Origin: Purshia tridentata
Taxonomy: Eukaryota; Streptophyta; Magnoliopsida; Rosales; Rosaceae
Length of the DNA: 64,000 nt
Direction: 5' to 3'
Assembly: GCA_003254885.1 (NCBI GenBank)
Contig: QANT01005322.1
Coordinates: 45,769-109,768 of the forward strand
In this document: one piece after another, positions 36,955 to 50,409 of the stretch
How positions within the stretch are numbered: position 1 is the stretch's first letter
Layout of the letters: the number at the start of each line of letters is the position of its first letter
Translations under genes and position numbers: made by a program
The notes under the pieces: generated by a model
The model's database searches: none
What the model saw: the letters and a program-made list of their open reading frames with translations, nothing else
Told to the model about the DNA's origin: nothing

Positions 36955-37154
36955 ATGCTGGCTCAAGGCGATTTTGATCGAGATACCAATGATACAGAGA
37001 TTGCTGCATCTCCTTACTCTGGAGTCCTGTTAATCAAAGGTACCAATTTTCTCACAACCCGTCGGTATATATTCCCCCATCCTTCAAGTAATTGGCAGGA
37101 ATTAATGTCTGCGTATTGCTATCTTTTGCTTTTAGTCCTGTTTTAGTTTAGTTC

Positions 37155-40100
37155 TAAATTGGTTGTATAGAAGTGCCTACTTTTCAATTGTAAAAGTAAT
37201 GGTTGTCCAATTACTGACTGTATGATTCTTTTCAAATCTTCACCTCGAATTGTCATTAATTGATAATTTCTTTCTAGATGTAATTTTTTTGCTAGTTATA
37301 TAAGATGTGATTATGAAGCTAAAGAATGAGCTATTGAGCGTGTCCACTTTGCCTGTGTAAAGGTTTAAGATATTAGGGTGGTATGAATAGCATAAAACGT
37401 GTTCCTGGACTGTCGTTGACAAGTTTGTGCATGTTTAGGGAAGAATAGCCCTTCAAAATTTCTTGTGTTTGTAGGTCAAGAGACAAATGTAGGACTGTGT
37501 TCTTGAACTGTCATTGGCATTGCACATTTTTGCATGTTTAGTGAAGAATTAATGTACATGATTTGATAGTAATTCATTGTTATTAATACTTGAAGCAGCT
37601 TCCCGTGAGACCATTTTCGAAGCAGAGGCCAGGGACCCCAAGTCATAATTTTTTGCAGTGGCATAAAATTGCTTTTTCATTGTTGACAAAGACAACTTGA
37701 TAATGTGTTTCTGAGGCAAGCAGGTTTCATGTGCACCTGAAATATGGCCTAGAATCCCCACTTTTTCTGTGTCATATGAATGTCTCTGACTCTCTGTACA
37801 CATTATCAATGGTGGATTTGAAATTACGTAGGGTCTCTGTACATCGGTTGCCCCATTTTATATCATTGTAGCATTGAAGCTACGTTTAGTGATTGTGACT
37901 TTATAGATTTACTTTTCTCCACCGTTTTGTCCATGGTTCAATTATAAATAAATTAATAAATTTTTTTTAAATTACAGATTCATCTATGCACTTCTCTATA
38001 ATTTTATTTTAGTCCCCATTGCCCAAAATAGAAAAAAATTAATTTAACTATTATGCAAATTTAGAAATATGTTAGTTTTATGACTGTTACCCATGTTTAG
38101 GGTTTAGCTCTTGGTTAATTTGACATGGCAAGGACGAGATTTATTTGAGATTTAGAGTAATTATGCAAATTAATTTTGTATTAGGCCAGTGAGATTTAGA
38201 GTAAACAAAAATTTGGGTATCAACATGGTGGTTTTTTTAGGGCACCATGTAAACTTGTACATGTGAATGGAGGGCATGAGTCCCACACTCATTGTCAGGT
38301 GTTCTTTTTTTATTGTCTGATCGATTTCAGGCTGCCGTCTAGATTGTAAAAGGTAAGTCGGACGTATGTGTTTTTTTCTCTTTTCAGTAGCCTATAACTA
38401 TTAGACTTTCTTTTGTGTCCCTTGAAATTTCACATAAAAGATGGGTTATCATAAGTTGTGCGTTTCACAGTTTTTAGAGCCTAGCACTCAGTACAAGGCA
38501 TGGATAGTCAATTTGTGTAGGGAATTCGGATTAGACAAATCTCCTCTTTTTTTCTAAGAGTCACTTTATAATACAAGTGATAATTTATTATGTTTCGTAT
38601 AATTAATTATCATTCTGTAGTTTGTATAAGGGTAAATACTAAGGATCCAAACCCAATTAATAAAATTATTTTTTTGAAAAAAAGGATTGAGATTTTATTC
38701 AAGGTGCGTCCATAAGTCAGTTAGGCAGTACATCAATCTAAATCCAATTAATAAAACACATAAAGTAATTATATTATTTTTATTTACTTTTATACCAAAA
38801 AATATGTTTGTATTACTCCTGGTGAATTGTACGAGGCTTTTTGCCATGCATTGCATTAAAGTTATAATTATTAGAAACATTGAAATATTCTCCTACAAGT
38901 TGGATTTTTAACTTGGAAAATACGGCTGGTTGTTGATTAAGTAATAATAATGGTCCCAATCATTGAAACATCCTCGTTTTCTTGTATTTTTACGGGTCAT
39001 TTACCATTAAATTAATAAAAAAATTTAAAACTATATATTTCTCACAATGTACTTTTTCATAATTGCAATTTAGTTCCTATTGACCAAAATAGAGAAAGAT
39101 AAAATACAATAAATTAATAAACATACACTACTACTATGCACAATTTTTTTTTTTTGGCCGGGACTACTATGCACATTTTTATTTATACTAGGTTTGTATA
39201 TATTTGACTATTATGACTACTATGCAATAAAACGGCTTAGGGTTTACTTAATGAGTTTTGGCCTCTTGCCGCCTCTCGCCCAAAACCCAAAGCCTAAACC
39301 CTAAGTCATAATCTCAAGAACTCCAATAGTAAACTCTAAACTCCATTTCTAAACCTTAAACCTTACTTTTAAATTCTCAACCTTATTCCGCCCAAAATTC
39401 CGGAGCTAAATCCTAAGTTATAAGCTTAATAACTCCAATTCTAAACCCTAAACCTCATTTCTAAACTTTAAATACAATTTTTAAACCCTAATTTGGACAT
39501 AGCAATGAGAAAAAATAATAAGCAAATTGATATTTTTCGACATAGCTAAATACATGAAATAAGAAAGTAAATTGGACTTATTAACTAAATTAAATACCAG
39601 GGGTGACTAAATGAATATGACATGCAAGAGTTTAGAATTGACCTAATCTCGGAAATACCAGGGGTGTCATACTCTACACTTCAATTACCTAGCTAGTATT
39701 GAGTGTAAGCATGCTAACTTGGGGGGTTAGTGCATGCATTAAAAGATAATATAAAATAGGTCCAACATTTAGTAGTGTGTGGCTAATCGCAAGATTCAAA
39801 GGTCCACATGTGGATAACTATTAGACGATGCTGCAAAGTTTAAACTCTTGTATTAAATTTGAAGGCTAGATGTATTGTCTCTCGTAACCCTCACTTGTCT
39901 CTTGAATTGTACTTTAGGTGAGAACTAACTCATAATTTTATTTTTTTTATTTTTTTATTTTTATATATTTTTAAGTATGACTAGCTGATCACATGTATAG
40001 CTAGTATGACTATCCTAGACTAGTATACTACTATGTCATGTGTACTATTTATTTTAAATAACTGTAAAATTTGTTTGATATGGATAGGTGAATTTGATAA

Positions 40101-40400
40101 TTTGATTTAGCTCTGTCCTCTCTCCTTGCTGGTTCCGCTAAAATATTATTTTAGTTGGTATACCCAATCCTCTTAAAAAATTATTATGGCTAAGATTTGC
40201 ATACATAGTCATGACACGTAGTGACGTAGATAAGATAATTAAAGTTGAAGAGGTTAATGATGCTTCTAAAAACGTTAGTTAATTAATAATAAATAATTTT
40301 TATTCAACCAACCAAGATATATGTATAGGTACTCTTGGGAAAAGAAGGTATAAAACAAGGTGTAATGATAAAATAGGTGTTGCCGTCCGAAATATAAATA
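37155..40400. other. Intergenic between ATJ1 and the purine permease
   Basis: No gene is supported. Two AT-rich segments (about 37940-38110 and 39005-39245) share wording: AATTAATAAA, a TAATTT/TTAGTyCC phrase, 'CCAAAATAGA', 'TACTATGCA' and GCTTAGGGTTTA. They look like two diverged copies of one repeat in the same orientation. From 39285 to 39495 the sequence is rich in degenerate AAACCCTAA-like words but is not a tandem telomere array. Confidence 0.4.
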
Positions 40401-40482
40401 TTAATTATGCCGATCAAATGGCAATTTCCACGCAAAGTCCAACAGAGAAGAAGACACCACAATATTACAGCTTGTGCTTAAA

Positions 40483-42793
40483 TCACGGATTGGGGAGTTG
40501 AGGAAGTTCTGTTGTTGTTGTTGTTTCTGGGTTTTTGTCTTTTTCCTTTTTGTCCTTGTTGTGTTTGATCTCACCATAGAAATATGAGACAAAGCCCCAT
40601 AGAGAGAGTGCAAGAGAAACCCCTTTTTCTGCTTGAAAATTTTCATGGTAGAAAATAACAGCTAGGATCTCTGTCATTGGGAGCAGTACGGCAATTGTAA
40701 TACCAGAGAGCAAAGATGAGGCACAGAAGATGATTCCTATGGCTCCCAAGAAGAAACCCTGCCAAATTATTGCACTCATTACAAGCACCACATAGTACTT
40801 GGCTTCCCCCAGCTCGAAGTTTCTTGCTTCCCTTGGAATAACCTACACAGGTTTAAATCCATTAATTAGACTCTTTTTCAAGAGAAAGATCGATATATAT
40901 ATATATATATGTATATGTCCATAATACCTTGCATATATATGCATCAAATAATGTGATAGATGACATCACATTTTAAATATATATACGAAATATGAACAAA
41001 TGAAAAATTGTAATTTGAAAGAGATTTCCATGTCATAGTCGTTGTATATACATATATATACTTTATATTTATCCCTAATCACATAACATAGTACGTCATG
41101 AGAGAGAGACACACACATATATATATAATAAAAGAAAGTTGGTTTCCTGAAATTTGAATTCCAAACTCAAAAAATACTTAATTTGAATGTTGTAATTAAG
41201 GTCAAATTCAAATGCTTCTTAGATAAATTATTGTGTGTCACTATAACACTAAGTGACATGCTAATGTGGTGTTATCAATTTACTCAAATTATAATACATG
41301 TAGAATTTTTAAGAATATTTATTAAAATTTAGAGTTTTAGATATTAATAATTGAACACGTGTTATAATTGAGTGAATTGAAAACACCGCTATTATAAATA
41401 CATAAACTATACTTTTAGTCTAATATGGTAGAAGTGGTAGAAATTGTCACATATTAATAATTGAACACGTGTTATAATTGAGTGAATTAAAAACACCGCT
41501 ATTATAAATACATGAACTATATACTAAGTTCTTGTATGTGATTTTCTTGCAAATTCCAAAGTATTTTATATTTAGATTAGATATATATATTCGTCTCATG
41601 AATGTTTTACTTGTCAATGAGAGGTTTTATATATTAAGCTTAAAAAAAAGTGTAACTCTCATATGGATGTTAGAATATTTACAGCTATATATTAGATTCG
41701 GTATTTATCACTTTTGAATTCCCTGTACCATAATCATACTTCTGGTCTAATATGGTAGAAGTGGTAGAAATTGTCACATATCCAATAAATGATTGTGTAC
41801 GACTTTTATGGAAAAGAATCATATTTGTACTCACATAATGGGGTCAATGTGGGACAATTTTGTTGCACTAATTTGGGACTAAGAATCCGATTACTGTGTA
41901 CCTAGAATTAAGGAATTAAGGTTTGAAGAGCAGATTCGGTGCAGTTTCAGGTACCAAACTGGTACCAAACACCTGGTACTAAATCTGTTTTTGTTTGATG
42001 AGAGAGAGAGAGAGGTAGGTCAAACCTTGAAGTCATTGTTAATAAGCATCCCCACAGTGCAGAAAAGAGTAGCAAACAAACACATAACCAACTGAATCTC
42101 CAAAACCAAAGAATACGTGATGGTTTGCTTGGCCTTCATGTACGTCAACTCAATCAACGGCAACACAAACCCATACAACGCCGAAGCCGCCACTGTCATC
42201 AAAAACCCAGCAATATACTCCTTATTCGACTCACCCCTCGGACGATCGGAGCCGCTATTCAAGCCCAGAATGGCCGCCCCAATGGTCAGCAAAACGACGG
42301 CGTTTATGGAGTAGGAGGTGAACTTCTGCTTCACAAGCAGGAAAGCGAACAAGGCCGTGAAGGCCAGCTGGGATGCGATGATGAGAGAGGAGGTCGAGAC
42401 CGGAAGGCGGGCGACGCCGTAGGCGTAGAGGTAGTCGTCGAGGCCGGTGATGATGCCGATGACAGCCGTGGCTATGAAGAGCGGGAGCCTCATGGAGAAG
42501 AGTTTGGTTGGTGGGCTTGATGGGCCTTCGTTAGCGGAGCTACTGCGGCGGCGGCGGCGGCGGCGGAAGAAGTAGGAGATGAGTATGGGGATGAAGATGA
42601 TGGGCCAGCCGCCTGTTTCGAGCCAACTTGAGAGCCATACACGTTTGCCACCGTGGATGAAGTAGAGGCGCATTATTAATGGGCCTCCACAGTTGCCTAT
42701 GGATAGGAGTATGCAGTTTAGGATAAGAAGGGTCTTCTTCATGCTGGCTCTTCTACGTTGCTCTTTAGCTTCAGCTTCCTCTTCCATGCTCAT
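40483..42793 (-). CDS. Purine permease (PUP family)
   Basis: Two exons, 42026-42793 and 40483-40842, join at AAG|GTT to give 375 residues. This is a drug/metabolite-superfamily carrier with about ten membrane helices. The PUP signature is clear: [78 protein letters not shown], then [23 protein letters not shown]. PUPs import adenine, cytokinin bases or alkaloids with protons at the plasma membrane. The closest type is probably PUP1-3, but substrate cannot be read from sequence. Odd: a run of seven arginines (77-83) in the loop after helix 2, encoded by a (CGC)n microsatellite, and a lysine/threonine-rich C-tail. The 1.18-kb intron contains a tandem repeat. Confidence 0.93.
41341..41532. repeat. 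Tandem duplication (110-bp period) in the permease intron
   Basis: ATATTAATAATTGAACACGT at 41341 recurs at 41451, and near-identical sequence follows for about 70 bases in both copies (one clear G/A difference at the 'GAATTGAAAACACC' word). The segment 41410-41453 (CTAATATGGTAGAAGTGG and on) recurs a third time at 41737-41780. Confidence 0.85.
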
Positions 42794-45700
42794 CGCTTTG
42801 GATGCTATGAATGTGTGTATGTGTGTGTGTGAATTAATGGACCGAGTGTGGTATTAATTATAGGCTATATCTAGCAAACATGGAGAGAGAGAGAGATCGA
42901 AAGAGAGAATTAATGGAGCAAATACTGCCAGAAAAATGTGACATGTGCAAGCTAGATAGAGTTAAAGCAATGAATTTAGTTGATATATCAGACAGATCAA
43001 AATTTATACAATATATTTGGCATATTCTACATGTGTAGTCATATATTAGATATTCAAAGTTTACACATGTTATGCAAATATATATCATCTTCCCCTAGGC
43101 CTAATATATCGCCCTATAAAAATTGAAAATAATTACTGTGTATGTATAACACATGTACATGTGAGGTGGTTTTAATATTTGGCTTGAGTAAATAATTACA
43201 TACGCAAATTAAAATTCATTGGCATCATTAGCTACATGTAGATATATCATATATGCAAAGCCAATCAGACACTGCCTTTGAGTCTGAAGCGATGCACAAC
43301 TACCCTTCAACCTTATGTGGTCTACTCTACAAGTCCAAGTCTACCAATATAAAGTAGCTATAGGTCTTTCAGTGGAGTTATATATGATTGATCGGCAGTG
43401 TCATATATAGAAAATTATTTTGCTCATCAGATGAGTGAAGTGTCACTACCTAGTCATGCTCACCAGTGGTGAGCAAAATAGCAGTCGTTATGCTTAGTTA
43501 GTCCATTTTTTTCTGTGTTTATCTGCTTCCTGTGCAACCAACATCATCAACCAGCCTGGCAATGTTAATCCATAAATCACATCAACCCGCACTTCTGCAG
43601 CATGCGTTTTCATTTTTCAGTTGAATAGATATTTTGGAATTTTGTGCCTGCTCAAAGTTGAGACATCTGGTTTCATTTTTCATTTTTTAAATTAAACAAA
43701 TCAAAAATTATTAAGACATTTAAATTTAATAGACAAAAACATAATGATTCTTCTTCTTTTTTTTTAACCATGAAATATAGTGATACAGCCCAAAAGTCAA
43801 TCACACTGAATTTCAGCCCATTGTTCAAATTAATATGATACAGCCCAAAACTCAATCACACTGAAACTGGTAAGCCCACGATTCCAGCCATGTATGGACT
43901 AACTCAATTCCAGCCACATATAAGCCCAAAAAAAAAAAAACACGAAAAATCTTCACGAAAAGCTAATAAGGTAAAAATTTACAATTCATGAGCATATATT
44001 GGTATTTACGAGTTTATGACAAAGACACAAAAATTTACACCTAATCTGTGAGAAATTGACAATGAATTTTCATATTAAGGAAGGGGGATACTTATAGCAT
44101 ACGTAATTCAAGACCTTAACCAATTTACAGATGCTTGAGATTTTCTGCTGCCTTAGGCAGGGAGCTTGGAATTAGGGAGTAAAGGAGAAGTCAAAAAATA
44201 TATCTGTAATTTTGAATTAGGCTAATTATATGGAGGTATGATGCAGATACCAGTTGGTCAATGTCCCTCATATTTATGCTTTAAATTCATTGTACAGTTA
44301 TACCAACTTGCATTATTATGACATAAATATGGAAATTAGTTTGTATTTTATACTATTTATAAAGTTGCATTTAATCCATCAAAAGATGGCATCCAAAAAG
44401 GCCATAAATCTGTCCTGTTTCCCAACTTGCAGTGTCCTATATTATTGATAGATGGCTAGAGGTCCCTATGATCTGACTTTAGGTAGTTCTAGGACCCCCC
44501 CAATAAATTAGGGGTCCATTAAGAGCAGGATGGGACCAGTTTTGAAAGGAGTCCACCTCTCAAGATTCATCATTCTTAAGCAATTGGGCAACCATGTTAA
44601 TTTCTAAATCTAAACAATGGGTGTTCGGCCAATCTTGTATCTGATTTTAATATGTCTTTTGATCTTTATCAGCTTGGACTTGAACTTGGGCATACTCTAT
44701 TCTGGCTCAAAATTCTCATTTCTGAGCCACTGATTTGGGCCATTCTCCAATCCAAGCAATCCAAGTAATAGTGGGTATAAGCATAAAACTGGGTTTGCCT
44801 TGACTACTAAGATGAAATTTGATCTTCTTGGCCATAATAAATTGTTTAAGGGTTTAAAGACCCATCGGCATAAATTTCCATTTTTCTGTTTCTTAAATAT
44901 CATCCACTTTTGGAGATTGCATGGCTGTGGAAAATAGTAATTCGGCAAACAAACCCTTCAGTTCTTCATGAAATGAAGAAGAAATAAAAGTTGAGAAAAA
45001 CAAATTGAGTCCATGCACAGAAAACTGTAAGTCTGTAATGTAGCAACATAGTGGAGCTAGCCCACCAGAACATTAGATCCATGTACAAGTAGCAGAGAAA
45101 CTTGACCAAAGAATAGCAAGTTCCTAACAAAATAGGTATGCAACCTCCTTGAGCCCACTTTGCTTCTCTGTGAGACATCAATACATCATAGTTGGCATAG
45201 CACTGTTTACTATATAGTATTCTAAAACTTGGGACACCATCTGATGTGATAATAGTGAATGCTATATATTGGTAGTAGGTGATAGTGAACTAATCATTAA
45301 TTTATACGTACTTGAAATTTTGTCAATAATTCATATAATTGATGGTCATGATCGATAGATCAACAGTTTAACAACATAACATATAAAATTACCGGTCCGT
45401 TTTTTGATATAAAAAGAGCCATATTTGTTATTTCCTGAAAATTTGAAGGGGTAGAGTCCTCAACTTATTATATGAGCTTGACTACCACTTAGACCAACAC
45501 AAATAATTGCTAACAGAGAGGAGGGAAGCAAAAATATGAACTATTTTATACCAAGATAAAAGAAGCATTAATATATATATACCATTCTGTACCATGCCAT
45601 GCGAATTGATTGGAAGCATGCTAGTCAGTTTTGTAATGGAAAGCAGAAATAATCAAAACAGTAACTTTGTTGTCAAATTTTGACCTTATGTCTCATTTAG

Positions 45701-47500
45701 CAATAGCTTCTAGATGTACATAAATGATTGTGACAGTTCGTATCCTCCTTTTACATACCTAAACACAATATCAATATATTATAGTTTGAGTTTTCCTTTT
45801 TATTCAGCCCTTATAGCATCCAAATCATTGCAATGAATAAAAAGAACAATATTGCGCAGAAAAATAACTAAAATAATGGTCCAATCGAAATGTATGAAAT
45901 CATATACTACATAGCATATATGACATAAATAACCCTTGATGCAAACAGTGAAATTGGCAGGAGGCACATTATATATATGAGGCGGACAATGGACATGGAA
46001 AATGAAATTGGGATTAACCCTATTCCAAATCCATGAATTGGTAGCACGGTTTGATAACCCAAATGGGAATAGGAATATAAGAGGCTGTGAAACACACCCA
46101 TCAGTGATGTACACAATGGCAAGTCAACTTGCATTGGCTAATATTATTCCATCTGCACATGAATCATAATGAGGTTGGGAAGCTAACTATGTTGGGCATA
46201 GTCTCAAATACACTTTCTCAAGTGTAACTATTCTTGCTTAGCTGAGTTTCATTTTTTTTGCTAAGCAAGTTAGGCACCACCCACTAGGTGCTAACTATGT
46301 GGGTTCTGTTTTATTTATTTTTGTGTGACAAAAAACAAAGGGGTTAGGCAGTGATGGTGATCGATCAAGCTTATTATATAGCTATCAAAGCTTCTCTCCT
46401 AACATCAATTCTATGAAATTGGGGGAGGGTTTCTACTTTCTGTTCATCACTACCACCCACCAACTCCTGTTTCCACCCTCTCTTTCTAAAATAAGATGCA
46501 ATCTATCTCACTTTTTTTTTAGTTATATTAGAGAAAATTGAATCTTGAATCTATTTAAATTCTAAACTCATTTTTTTCATTCATCTTTTTATACATATGT
46601 AAATTCTATGTAAGAATTAAGTTCTTACATATAGTTGCTAAATACTTAAGTAAGCTTACAAAGTTGATCATGATCAAATGCTTTAAATATCGTATTACAT
46701 TTACAGCAGCTTGTAGAGAATCAATATCCGTATTATTCTAAATAGAGTAATTTTCTTTTATCGAACAATCAGTATTGTTTTAATTAGATAGCATTGGAGT
46801 GTACAAGGTCCAATTTAGAATCTGGCAACAATATTGGACCCTTTTGATCCCCAATAATTTATTTCTAATAATGTATTGGTTAGGCACTTGATCCCATAAG
46901 TGCTTAGATTACCCAATTTAGCAATTCTCGCAGGAAATGAAAATTAAAAAAAAATAGAAAAAATGCAGACCGATACGTGTAGGTGTATGTGACATAAGGG
47001 CGAGTACATTAATATTTGGGCAAACTGATCTCGAGTATATCTCGTATTGCAAGTTGGTATTTTAATTCAATTTTAAATTTTTTGATTAAAAAAAATATAG
47101 AGAATGAAATGAAATGAATATAGTGTTTATTAGTAAAGGAGAAAAATGAAAATTATTATTTATTAAAACTTAAAGGGGTGAAATTATAGTACGTGGGTGG
47201 AAATAGTATCACAGTAGCATTCAAAGAAAAAGAGGAGGAGAGAGAGATTGTGCAGAATGCAGACAAGAAAAAGCAGATATTTAGCATCTGCATCAATACC
47301 ACGTTCGGCCTCCTTGACATAAAATTTACCGGAGGTACGTAACAATTTACAGGTGCACTAAATTCCAGTATGCCCTTTATATTTCTATCCCCGGATGGGA
47401 TCGTAGTAAGTTTAATAACCGAGTTGCCAAACGGAGGAGCTCTTCTTTCTACAGCTTTCACTGTCCCCGGGCTAAAAGGCGCGGTGGGCGCAATGCGCAC
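42794..47500. other. Large intergenic region without a recognisable gene
   Basis: The first few hundred bases are the permease leader and promoter, including a (TG)n tract near 42815-42831 and GAGA repeats near 42885. The rest is AT-rich. A 30-base direct repeat occurs at 43781-43810 and 43836-43865. Frames at 44697-44948, 44966-45181 and 45800-46134 have no family features. The bases after about 46900 are probably bHLH79 promoter. Confidence 0.45.
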
Positions 47501-47514
47501 TCTGCCTTCTCTAC

Positions 47515-47592
47515 TGCCCCCACTCCCTCTCTCTCTTTCTCTTTCTAACTTTCATCATCATCCGTTAATGCCTCTCTCTCTCTCTCTCTGAA
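47515..47592 (+). promoter_or_regulatory. CT-rich tract in the bHLH79 leader
   Basis: CCCTCTCTCTCTTTCTCTTT and a second (CT)8-type run end about 155 bases before the bHLH79 ATG. Pyrimidine microsatellites of this sort are common around plant transcription starts (Y patch or GAGA-type sites). No TATA box is obvious just upstream. Confidence 0.4.
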
Positions 47593-47748
47593 ATACCAAA
47601 TCTTTCTCTCTCCAAATCACTTGTTAAATATCCCATCAACTCGCTAAGCTCCTCATTCACTTCAACAAGCTCACTCATACACACACCAACTTCAAGTTTC
47701 AAATTCGGGTTTTGGTCCGGGTCTAATGAACTCGGGCTTTTTGAGAAA

Positions 47749-49909
47749 ATGGATCCTCCACTGATCAATGAGTCTTCCTTCTCAGCAGCGTACAGCCTGG
47801 CAGAGATTTGGCCCTTTAGCGTTGAACCCGGTGGTGGTGGTGGCGGGTTGGGGCTCCGAATGGGTAATCTGGGTAGGCTTGGAGAGATCTCCGTGAATAG
47901 AGATTGGTCGTTGGAGGAGTCGACTGTGACTGAGCAAAGTGGCGGCGGTGCTGGAAGGAAGAGAAGGGACGTGAGCTCTGAGGACGAGTCTTCCAAGATT
48001 GTTTCCACTAGTAGTGCCAATGGCTTGGTTCGTCTTTCACTCTTTTAAGTGAAATTTAATTGCTTGAGTCAGTTTTATGTTTGGTTTCTGAGAAAATGGA
48101 GCATTTTAAAAAGAAAGCAATGAATTTTGAGGTGAAAGGAATGAATTTTAAGTCTTGGGTCCTTATACTCAACTCAGTTTAGTATAATTTATCAGCATAT
48201 AATTAAGTATAGTAATAAATTTGCCTAATTGTGATTGTGGTATCTCACTATCTATTAAAACTTGATATCTTTTCCCTTATGATTCAGAAATGAGATTGTG
48301 AATAGAAATGCATCCAAACTGATGTGTTATGTTAAGTGAGTTTAGCTGTACGACTATATAGGAACTGGAGCACTAATCGTGAATTGATTTTCAGCTAATG
48401 TTTATCTATCGATGGTTTTATTTTTATTTTTTTTTTAAATCTCAAACAGAAAGATTCGAGTGGCAAGCGGATGAAATTAGCAGGATCTACAAATGAAAAT
48501 GGCAGCTCAAAAGCTGAAGTTGAAGCAAGTTCAGCGGCTGGTAACAAGCCAGCTGAAGAAAATACTAAACCTTCTGAGCCACCTAAGCAAGATTATATCC
48601 ATGTGAGGGCGAGAAGGGGCCAAGCTACTGATAGCCATAGTATAGCGGAGAGGGTAATGCACTTTTGTTCCTTTTGCATTTGCAGTATTAGTATCTAGAA
48701 TATTAAAGGATTCTTGTGGTCTTAATGGAGCTCTAGAAGACTAGATCTTGATGCAGAATAGTTTTTATATAATAAATCTGTTCCATGCTGTAAACCTATT
48801 CCATTCTGTCCTCAATATTGAAGCGCATTGCATCCCATGCTCATTTTGCAGGCAAGGAGAGAGAAGATCGGCGAGAGGATGAAAAATCTCCAAGATTTGG
48901 TTCCTGGATGTAATAAGGTAGTCTATTGTCTAGTTGGTTTTATCCCAGTCATATTACTTAGCATGTGTAGGTAGTATGTTCTACTTAGTTCAGTATAGGG
49001 ACATAATGATTGAACTTAGTGTCAAAGTTCTGTTATATACCGTTTCTGATTTCTATTCCTAGAGTAATCCTAAACACAGCTCAGTAATTATCTAGGGATC
49101 TGAATTCTGTGAGTTCAATTTTGTTTCACTTATGTTTTCCTTGCTTATGCTGGTGTACTTTGCTTCTGAGAAGGTCATTGGGAAAGCACTTGTCCTTGAT
49201 GAGATTATTAATTACATCCAATCACTGCATCGTCAGGTTGAGGTATCTATTCCCATGTGACTCTACCTAGTGCTACTTGGTGACATGGTTTTGCTTTTTT
49301 ACTATTAAAACTGAATCTGTGTTATGTTAATTGGATTCTGTAGTTCCTTTCAATGAAGCTTGAAGCAGTCAATTCAAGGATGAACATGAATCCCACCATT
49401 GATGCCTTTACTTCAAAAGATGCAAGTCTACTGCACTTTTATTACTTACATAAAAACCACTGACACACTTGGATTGAAACTATTTTCTGATATGGGATAC
49501 GCTATTTTTTCTGGTTCAATAGATTTCTGAAGACCTTGCTGCTTTTTAAAATGTAAATGTCAATAATTCTTGACGGTTGTTATCAGCACTTCCCTCTTTC
49601 TTACAACTCTTCAATCTTTCTTGATGGTATCTTTTGGGATACCACATTTTTGGTAGTAAATAAAAAACCTAGGCTCATTGTTTTCTTAACAACACCTTTT
49701 AAGACTCATTTTTCAACTTCTGAAACTGCTGTGAAATTCAGACATCCAGAAATCTCTTACCATTTGACCTGGTGTTTCAGATTGGTGCACAGCCATTTGA
49801 TGCTTCGGGATTGTTATTTGGCTCACACACACCAAGGGAGTATGCCCAAGGCTCGCAACACGAATGGCTGCAGATGCAGGTTGGTGGTAGTTTTGAAAGA
49901 GTAACATAA
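47749..49909 (+). CDS. BHLH79: bHLH transcription factor bHLH79-like
   Basis: Six exons, 47749-48027, 48450-48653, 48852-48917, 49174-49242, 49344-49421 and 49781-49909, give 274 residues. The N-terminus [14 protein letters not shown] and EIWPF are diagnostic of the bHLH79 (At5g62610) clade. The bHLH domain spans about 145-205: [20 protein letters not shown] carries His156, Glu160 and Arg164, the H-E-R triad that reads the G-box CACGTG, then the helices [10 protein letters not shown] and [27 protein letters not shown]. The protein should dimerise and bind promoters in the nucleus; this subfamily is linked to growth and brassinosteroid/cryptochrome-type responses, but the exact targets are unknown. 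A glycine run (PGGGGGG) follows EIWPF. The last intron uses a GC donor (GAT|GCAAGT). The final exon ends [15 protein letters not shown]. Confidence 0.94.
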
Positions 49910-50409
49910 ATTCAGGGGATGATTCTTCAAGTCGTAATTGGTGGGGAATGTGGTTATCGGGGCTCTACTCTACATCTGGTGTAGAAATGTGTCTTTCTAA
50001 ATGTATGATCATTCTTATTGTTGTAACAGGATAATAGCGGTAGGAAATGCTTTTAATCTTCGGGTGTATCATCTGACTAGTTATACTGTACTTTGTTGTA
50101 TAAGTACCTATATAAAATATCGTAGAGTGGCTTTACTCAAACTTTGTAACAGAGCGATTGTGCTTTCTAGAATTTATTTATAGAATATCTGATCATTTTT
50201 ACATAAATTTACTTTTTAATGTCACAGCCACACTTGGAATTTTCGAGGAGTAAATTAATTTGGAAAAAGTAATTCAGTGTTGAAACCAATAATGTTGTTC
50301 CCCAAAAGTGAGTACAAAACGAAGAAGTGAAACCTTTCCTGTATGATTCAATGATGACCAACAGACTCAGAAAAATGCTGTCGATAACTTCATCTACTTG
50401 AGGGGCCTA

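Noticed and set aside
39285-39495. Interstitial telomere repeat from many AAACCCTAA-like words
   Set aside because: The words are spaced irregularly, differ from each other and do not form a head-to-tail array; better read as low-complexity A/C-rich DNA.
41945-41992. Small hairpin with three GGTAC words near the permease donor
   Set aside because: Too short and imperfect to call an element or a microRNA precursor; may be chance palindromic GGTACC sites.
42125-42520. Antisense frame opposite purine permease exon 1
   Set aside because: It is a shadow of a GC-rich coding exon; the permease reading explains the sequence fully.
47156-47500. Minus-strand frame of 114 codons upstream of bHLH79
   Set aside because: It overlaps promoter/leader sequence, has no domain and is not interrupted by splice-like sites.
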